Assembly (NCBI GenBank): GCA_035772785.1
Contig: JAOCPU010000022.1
Coordinates: 434,001-498,000, forward strand
Length of the DNA: 64,000 nt
Origin: Phlebiopsis flavidoalba
Taxonomy: Eukaryota; Basidiomycota; Agaricomycetes; Polyporales; Phanerochaetaceae
Direction of reading: 5' to 3'
The notes under the pieces were generated by a model, which saw nothing but the letters and a program-made list of their open reading frames with translations, had not been told where the DNA came from and did not search any database. Below are positions 57,100 through 64,000 of the stretch, in pieces. The translations under genes were made by a program, and so were the position numbers. The first letter of the stretch is position 1. Each line of letters starts with the position of its first letter.

Positions 57100-58692
57100 A
57101 TATAATCAATATGTGATAGATATGTAGTGTATAAGAGAGAAAAGCGTGCTACTCACCATGTACGGACCATCACATTACTGCTAGGTTTCAATTTGCAGAA
57201 CGTTGGCGTGGACGTGAGTGACTAATGCCATCTCCCGGTTTTGAATCGGCTAGAAGGCATAACATGACCTGTCTGCGTCCACCGCGAGAGCACGCGCGTA
57301 CATGGAAATGGAGATGCTAACACTGATCGTGGTCAAGGCTGGTTATTATTTGCGGTCCAAGGTAAATACTTGTTACCCGCATATATGCCGTTAGGACACA
57401 CCTCATGACACGGACAGACTCCTTGCGCCTCACACATCCATGCCAACCGGTTTCTGAACCGGATGCGCGACGCAGGACGATCCCTAGAGACCTTAAGGAT
57501 GAACCAGGACGACGGTGGAACGCTGACTGCATATACGCGCATCTGCATCCCCTGGTTCGTCGATTCCACCATTTGACTATTAGCACGTAGATTCATCCGT
57601 CCAGGTGAGACCTCTACTGCGCTCGACGATCGTTAGGGTAGTGGTAGTCCGCAGAGCCGAATACACCAGCATCGAGCCTTGCGAACAAGTATCAAGACAG
57701 ACCCTGTGTAACCTACAAATGAGCACACGGCTAAAAAAGAAGGCCCGTTACTTACTATCGTTTATTCTTATGGATAATGTTTATATACATCGCAGATACG
57801 GGATGTAGGGGCACTCGACCGTGGACGTCCAGAGTGAAAAGCCGACGGTCGACTCGATTAGGCAAAAGCGCGGCTCTGGCGGCGGGCGGCTCTCACGTGA
57901 TCTGTGGGAAGCGCGTCGCGCTTTTTATGAGCGCTCGCGCCTAACAATCACGAGCGTGGGGTGAGGTTTCTGTCCTCGAGCCTCGACCATGACTGTCTTC
58001 GCGAAACTCTTGCTCACTCTGTCACCAAGTCATCCACAGGCATGAATTCGATGCTGTACGGTATACTGGCCTTACCGCGTCGACTTTTCCCAAGATTTCA
58101 TTTCACTGGATCATGCCCGCCCTCCCCGTGCAAATGATTTAACATGCCTGGACCCTTAACGTGTCTACCTTGTGTACGTCTCGCCTGCCGAGCGTGCTGT
58201 TGACGCACACTTCGGAAACTCTCAGACTCTCTATTGGACCTGGAACGTGTATTCTACTTGACGCGTTTCCGTCATCTCTTCACGCGTCCGAGTTGTTTGC
58301 ACATCTCAGATGATACACTTAGCTTCGCGTACATGCTGCACGCGAGTTGCGCACGAGTACTGTCTTGGTGAGAGAGATTACATTGTCCACTTGAGGCGTA
58401 GACTCATTTAAACCTTTACTTTAGAGTACACGCTCCGCAACTCTTACGCATGTCCAGAACCAATAATCTCAGCCGCCACAAGCCCCGTGAACGCACTATA
58501 GCAGCACTTCCAAACAGGAAGCTCGATGTGATCCTGCAAGTACGAGGCTTCCATAACACCAGTTCATTGAACCTCCCCGAAAATACCATCCACCATCCAT
58601 ACTGGATGCAGCCGCGGACATGCTTACAGCGCGTTGGAACTTGGGGGCACCCAGAACTTACTTCTATGGGATTATTCGTGGGCGGTCTACCA
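57100..58692. other. Divergent intergenic region
   Basis: Short frames on both strands (minus 57596-57317, plus 57405-57808). Contains palindromic-looking GAGCGCTC/GCGCGCT stretches near 57930 and no supported gene until the TATA box at 58693. Confidence 0.35.
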
Positions 58693-58700
58693 TATAAATA
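58693..58700 (+). promoter_or_regulatory. TATA box of the DUF2235-WD40 gene
   Basis: TATAAATA 103 bases before the ATG at 58796, with a pyrimidine-rich leader (CTCCCCTCCATTCCCCACCC) between. A standard fungal core promoter layout. Confidence 0.55.
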
Positions 58701-58795
58701 CTCCCCATTTGTCACCGCTCTGCACACCGCGTTTCAACCCTGTATACCGCTCCCCTCCATTCCCCACCCACAGCCCTTGAACGCGATTGGCGGAC

Positions 58796-61700
58796 ATGGA
58801 CGTTTCCGACCCAGGTTCACCGTCTGGCCAGGCCGACCATCGCCGCCAAAAGCCTTCATCAGCGTTTTGAGTGCCTACACGGCGGACATACCAGGGTTTT
58901 CTCGCGGGGCCTATCAAGTACGCATACTGTCTGGAATGATCAGTCCACAGTACGTCAGTTCTATCCACACGCAGGAAGCCGATATTCAATGTGGCCTTAG
59001 GTTGGACTATTGCCGAGAGGCAACATTGACCAGATTGAGTTGTAAGTTTCCCACTTTGTCTTGCGACTAAATTCAAAGACCCAAGCATTCACAGCGCGTA
59101 TGAGCTTTATCTGGCGAATGTTACCAAAGAACTCTCATGGTTCTCTCGAATATTCTTCAACAAGGCCAAGCATGCCGAGAACATGGAGAGAATCCGGACA
59201 CTTACTGCCAAGTTCAAGGATACACTATCGCATAAGCATGCCACCGTCCATTTCATCGGAGTGTGGTACGTAGCCAAGTTAATCTTCTTTATGATCTTAC
59301 AACTGTTGACGTCTCTCTCATTTGTTATCAGGGATACTGTATCTTCGGTCGGACTCACGCGCGGTCCAAATTTACCAGAAACCGTCAACGGAATGTCAGA
59401 GGCCTGCGGTTGCCGTCATGCTATTTCCCTCGACGAACGACGTGGCAAGTTCCTTCCAGAATACCTCCGAGGCGGTTCTGGCCCTGCGGGCTTCTTCAAT
59501 CCGCCCGAAATCCGTGCCAAGGAGGTGTGGTTCGTGGGCTCTCATTCTGATATGTGAGTATCGCCTTGGTCTTTTTCTTTGTTTTACTGTCAATTAACTC
59601 TGTCGCATCTCAGTGGTGGAGGGAACGCCGAGAACATGGAGCTCAACCATTTCGGCCCGTCCCTACGTTGGATGCTCTACGAAGCCCTGCAGTATGGCCT
59701 CAAGGTGGAACTGAATGTCAAGGGTTGGGGGCTCCCGGAACATAAACCTTCCATGACGTGGATTTGGCGCATACTCGAGATCTGGCCCTTTCGAAGACTC
59801 ACGTACAAGGACCCTGACAGCACTGAACGATGGTAAGCGGCTGTTTTTCGAACTCCATTACTTGCTTCATCTTATGCATTTGTGCTAGGCCTCCTCATCT
59901 GTCACGCGGGCGACAAATGCAGCAAGGCCAGCTCATTCATGAGTCGGTGTTCCGGTACATGAAAGAACACCCGGAATACACACCCGCTGCGCAAGGCCCA
60001 CGAGACTCTTCCGGTCGCATTCTGGAGTGGAAGGAGATCCGCGAGTCGCAAAATGCGGAACACATCGAGTTCGACGCGGACACGTCCACTATAGGAGTCC
60101 TCGCGTGGATTCGCGATGCGGCGCGTACCAGCAGTGGGATCACGGAGACCGAGCTACGGCCTCTCTTAGAGCTGATCTCAACGTGTAAGCTGATCTCGAC
60201 TTTTTGCGTTGGCCTATACCTCACATCTCTGGTAGTGCGCGGAGGCTCCCAGTCGATCCTCGACGCGGCAGATTATGGAAGCTCGGAGTTGCTTTTTGAG
60301 GCGCTAAAGCACACCGTGGAATCCACTCGGGGCACCGAGCTCAACGCCCACCAGCGCCACGTCGTCGGCTCTATCGCTGAGGCACTCGCTTTCTTCCCCT
60401 CTGCTCCCGAAAACGCTCCTAGATACCTCAAACAGGTTCTCAATGATTGGCTGGAGCATGCAAGTGAGGAGGCTCGACAGAAAGTGATACAAACTTTTGG
60501 CAGTGAGTTCTAAAACTTACTTATGACCCACTGCTCACCATCACACTAGAGGAATCGGTTCATGACGCCATTCACGGTCATTCATCTGAAATCATCTCCG
60601 TGACATATTCCAACGACCAGAAATATATTGCGTCGGGTTCCGGCGATAACACCATTCGACTCTGGGACGCGGAAACGGGTCATCCAATCGGCGAGCCCCT
60701 CCGAGGGCACACCGGCTACGTTTGCTCAGTCGCATTCTCGCCCGATGGTGGGCGTCTAGCTTCAGGATCGGAAGACACAACCGTCCGAATCTGGGACGTA
60801 GCGACTCAGCAGCCAGTGGGCACGCCTCTTACCGGACATCGTCGCGGGGTACTCTCGGTGGCGTTTGTCACAAGGACACCGTCTGGTCGGTAGCGTTCTA
60901 CTGTCGCGCGCCGGACGGCCGACGAATGGTGTCCCTGGCTCCCGGGATCGTACCCTGGACGATCTGGGATGTAGACAGAGCGCGGCAAACATCCACTGTG
61001 CACGACCAAGACCTCTCTCCTGCCGCTGAAATCCTGTACCTCGCTGCTCTACGCTGGCGTATTCCGACCCTTGGGGTCACAGAAGAAGAACCTCAACCCG
61101 CTTCTTAGAGCTCAATTCCGCATGTAAGCTGGTCTTCCACTCACTCCATGACCCCTCACCATAATTTTCCCCTTTACAAGTGCTCGGAGGCCCGGCAGTC
61201 GATCCCTAGATGATGTGTACAACACGGGAGCTCAGAGCTACAACGTTTCGAAGTTCTGAAGTACATGTCCCACCCGGACCCAAGGCACCAATCTCCAGAT
61301 GCCTGAGCCCCTCAACATGCCACAAACGCGTCGTCGTCCGTGGTCTAGGGGGGGGCATCAATCGCACAAACACTGGCCTTATTCCCGAACGCTCCCCTAA
61401 ACGCCCCCCGATATCTGGAAGGATACACTTCTCGAGTGGTTGCGTGATGCGGATGGACGACTCTCGCACAAGGGTCATTGAGATATTCCGCAGTAAGGTT
61501 TTTGTTCATTCCATGCTCGCAAAACGGCAATTAGTCCCTGATTAAATCTCTTTTTAGAAGAGTCCATCCATGACGCTCTCCGTGGCCACTCGTGCAAGGT
61601 CCTCTCTGTGACATATTCAGTCGGTGGGCATATACATCGCTTCAGGATCTACGGACAAGACGATCCGACTCTGGGATGCACAAACTGGACACCCAGTCGG

Positions 61701-62640
61701 CGCCCCCTTTCGTGGGCATACTGATTGGGTCCGCTCAGAGTTGCGTTCTCGCCCAGATGGACTTTGCATCGCTTCTGGGTCGTGGGGACGACAGGACCAT
61801 TTCGTATCTGGGATGCACTACAACGCGACAAGCGTTGGGTGTGACTGACATACGCGACGCGCCATGGGTCCGCCGTAACCTCAGTTGCGTTCTCTCCAGA
61901 CGGCCAGGAATATTGTATCATCTCGGGCTCGTTGGAAGCAAGCCGTGCGGGTATGGGCATCCACAGGTGCGCATCCAGTTGGAGAGCCACTTCTCGGACA
62001 CAGGGCTTGGGTTCGCTCAGTGGCTGTCTCGCCCGACGGGAGACGCATTGCATCTGGATACGTGGATCGGACGATAAGGACAATCCCCGTCTATGGGATT
62101 TCGAGACGCACGAGACTATAGCAGTACTCGAGGGACACTCTAGCTTCGTCCCTGCGTAGGCCGTCGCCTTCATGCCGGATAGCGGAGCACCGTCGTTACT
62201 CGGCCCGGGCTCCCGGGATACGCACGGTCAGGATATTGGGAGATCGAATCAGGCCGCACGGTCAGTGGCCAATTCATAGGCCATGAAGGACGAAGTAAGA
62301 GCCCTATTGCGGTTTCGAAGGATGGCAGATACGTAGCTTCTAGCAAATCGAAGCGACTCCCCGCCGTCGGTTTTTCTCGTGGACACGACATCTCTGGCGT
62401 TGAACACGGCGTTGACGAGGACGTTGGGGGAGATACCGAAGGCGGCATTACAATGCAGTTGCAGCTGCCATCTAAAAGGTCACAAAGGTCGTGTTCAATC
62501 CGTTGCTTTCTCATTCGATGGCCAACGTTTGGTGTCTGGCTCGGACGATAGGACCCTGATGATTTGGGATGGCTTACGTAGATTAATGTTTACTTACCAT
62601 ACTTGGGGTTATTTACTCATTTATCACTGTAAATCATTTC
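58796..62640 (+). CDS. DUF2235 (Tle1-like hydrolase) - WD40 fusion protein
   Basis: NLR-like layout: an alpha/beta hydrolase effector in front, a WD40 propeller behind. ATG 58796 opens MDVSDPGSPSGQADHRRQK. The hydrolase part runs GFSRGAYQVRILSGMI (nucleophile Ser in GxSxG, 58890), VGLLPRGNIDQIEL in frame 2, an intron, YELYLANVTKELSWFSRIFF, VHFIGVW, intron, DTVSSVGLTRGPNLPE (Asp), FLPEYLRGGSGPAGFF, EVWFVGSHSD, intron, IGGGNAENMELNHFGP (His in GSHSDIGGG), LRWMLYEALQYGLKVELNVK. A helical linker follows (GVLAWIRDAARTSSGITETE; SIAEALAFFPSAPENAPRYL), then WD40 repeats such as IISVTYSNDQKYIASGSGDN and VCSVAFSPDGGRLASGSEDT. The usual FDGT start of DUF2235 is missing, perhaps by internal deletion. From about 61090 the linker and propeller repeat in degraded form. 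Frames shift near 60870 and later. Confidence 0.75.
60150..60960 (+). repeat. Internal tandem duplication of linker plus WD40 DNA, copy A
   Basis: Matches 61090-61850 in order: TCTTAGAGCT, an intron starting GTAAGCTG, the exon start TGC.CGGAGGC...CAGTCGATCC, CACGCTTTC/CTGGCCTTATTCCC, then an intron ending before GA..TCC.TGACGC...GGTCA/CACTC and GTGACATATTC, then the WD40 repeat. Introns are shared, so this is a DNA-level duplication. Confidence 0.65.
61090..61850 (+). repeat. Internal tandem duplication of linker plus WD40 DNA, copy B (degraded)
   Basis: Second copy of 60150-60960. It carries more stops and shifts, for example the linker exon reads RSLDDVYNTGAQSYNVSKF then a stop, whereas copy A is open. 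Further WD40 units follow to 62600 (VRSVAVSPDGRRIASGYVDR; VQSVAFSFDGQRLVSGSDDR). Confidence 0.6.
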
Positions 62641-63215
62641 TGAGACACGATAAATTCAATGATTATGTAATCGTTAGGCGTGCAGTCTCTCCCGCGGCGT
62701 GGCGTCCACCCAGTGGACCCGGACTACTCTACTCATATTCGTCTATGCCTTTGTATCACTGCCCCTCAGCTTCCTTGAGACCGTTGATCGTATCGTACTC
62801 CGATCTCTAGCCTGCGAATATTTGGTCTCAAGCCGCTCGTGGCGGACCACTGTTGAAGTGCATCCTCCTTAATTTCGTGGCCGTTCGCCCGTGTTCGTTC
62901 GCATAGCGTTACTGACATGAGAACTGGATATCTTCGTCGGTATTTGTTGCTCTTCTTCGCTAATTATTCATTAGACACCTGCGGACATCGTGACATCGAG
63001 TCCATGACCGTCTACTCTCCGCCAGGTACGCGTCACTCATGACCTTCAACCTCGTCTTCCCTATTTCAACCCATGCTCAGCTCTCGCTTTCCAACGCACG
63101 CCTCCCCCTCGACAAGCCACATTGCAGCCCACCCACCCCTATAGGAAAACTCTCCTGACTTACATGAACACACTCCTACACTTGCACCCTTCCTGCTCTA
63201 AGTTTCCTCCGCGAA
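62641..63215. other. Intergenic region
   Basis: About 570 bases between the WD40 gene and the dehydrogenase. No clear gene and no obvious TATA box; pyrimidine-rich from 63040 on, as is common before fungal start codons. Confidence 0.4.
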
Positions 63216-64000
63216 ATGTCCCAGAACCTCACTGCTACGAAATATTCAATGTCCGCGGCTACAAAGCGGTTGTCACGGTGGCGGTGGCTCCGGTATAGGG
63301 CTTATGATTACCACAGTCGCATCGTCGCAAACGGCGCAGATGTCTTCATCACGCAAAAACCACCGACGCAGGAAGGAAGCACTCGAGACCGTGGGCCAAG
63401 TCATACAGTCGCGTCGTGCCCAAGCAGCGATCTGTAGAGGTCCATAGTTGCCCGTGAGACACAATAAAGCTAGAAAGAATCCCCATTATGAACTTGCGTT
63501 ACCATAGTATTGTCGCGGATGTGACGTCCAAGGACTCTACTCGAACGCCTCGTCGCGGAAGTCTCCAAGGCGTGCCCGCGATGGCATCCAGCTTCTGGTG
63601 AGCAACGCAGGCATGTCTTCAGATCCATACGTCCACGATTAGATACTCATCTGGGGAACCATAGGCGTCGCGCGCGATGATGCCACCAAGCTCACGAGCT
63701 TTAGCGGCGACGCAGCCAACGCAAACGAGCTTTCTGCCTTCCTCTTCCATAATGGCGATCCCCACAATAGGCCTGGGCGGACACTTTCGCAACAAACACC
63801 ACTGCTCACTTTTTTATGAGCATGGCGTTGTTCCTCCCTCTCCTCGCAAAAGGCTGACTCAGCAAACCCGGCACGGCGAGCAGCGTGATCACTGTCACCT
63901 CGATCGCCGGTCTGACCAAAGTCAGTGCCGGCGGGCAGTTTGCGTATGCTGCCAGCAAAGCTGGTAAGTGGAAAGTGAGGGTGAGGGGTGTACACACGGC
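63216..64000 (+). CDS. Short-chain dehydrogenase/reductase, cut by the window edge
   Basis: NAD(P)-dependent oxidoreductase of the SDR family. ATG 63216 begins MSQNLTATKY; after one shift the Rossmann start reads FNVRGYKAVVT then a Gly-rich GGSGIG turn (TGxxxGxG) near 63285. GADVFIT and RRKEALETVG, ADVTSKDS, and SNAG (the NNAG-like motif, near 63605) follow. Further on TVTSIAGLTKVSAGGQFAYA with ASKAG (near 63890-63965) has the active-site Tyr and Lys of YxxxK and the upstream Ser region. An intron seems to start at GTAAGTGG at 63963. A missing C in CACGG and other one-base shifts break the frame. The 3' part lies beyond the window. Confidence 0.7.

Noticed and set aside
1..64000. tRNA, rRNA, CRISPR, telomere repeats
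   Set aside because: No B-box-like GGTTCRANNCC with a matching acceptor stem, no rRNA cores, no spaced direct repeats and no TTAGGG arrays were found on reading.

Overview
The window looks like nuclear DNA of a basidiomycete fungus, most likely a mushroom-forming Agaricomycete. Genes are split by many short introns (about 50-60 nt, GTRNGT...YAG), the Ty3 polymerase is of the type common in that class, and the protein families fit (A1 aspartic protease with a Ser-rich tail, fungal GSTs, GMC oxidoreductase, F-box proteins, paired C2H2 fingers, WD40 proteins). No rRNA, tRNA or CRISPR was seen. Many genes read as nearly intact proteins broken by single-base shifts, often in short homopolymers. 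The assembly may therefore carry indel errors, and several genes called broken here may be intact in the organism.

Left part (1-18 kb): a C2H2 zinc-finger gene, a broken GNAT acetyltransferase, a broken GMC oxidoreductase, then a roughly 3 kb tandem duplication (about 9.3-12.5 and 12.9-15.8 kb) whose two copies each carry a small secreted protein gene behind a TATA box, and an A1 aspartic protease on the minus strand.

Middle (18-29 kb): two glutathione S-transferase genes flank a FAD-dependent glycerol-3-phosphate dehydrogenase. Then come an F-box gene and a convergent second C2H2 gene that shares its intron position with the first, followed by poorly resolved minus-strand genes.

29.7-43.1 kb: a 13.4 kb Ty3/gypsy LTR retrotransposon, coding on the minus strand, with two LTRs, a primer site, Gag with a zinc knuckle, protease, and RT/RNase H/integrase. 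Between the Gag-Pro part and Pol lies about 3 kb of extra same-strand coding DNA that has its own TATA box and at least one intron, and matches no retroelement domain I know.

44-49 kb: a 562-bp hAT-type MITE with an exact 8-bp target duplication, a cysteine-rich small secreted protein gene, and several kilobases without a recognisable gene.

Right part (50-64 kb): two tandem single-pass membrane protein paralogues ending in a similar Pro-Ser-Tyr tail; a protein with a fungal SLATT-like two-helix membrane domain; a DUF2235 (Tle1-like alpha/beta hydrolase) to WD40 fusion whose rear half is duplicated in tandem; and the start of a short-chain dehydrogenase cut by the window edge. SLATT and DUF2235 are both known from prokaryotic conflict systems, which makes 54-63 kb the most interesting neighbourhood for an immune-type (NLR-like) function. 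That link is inference.
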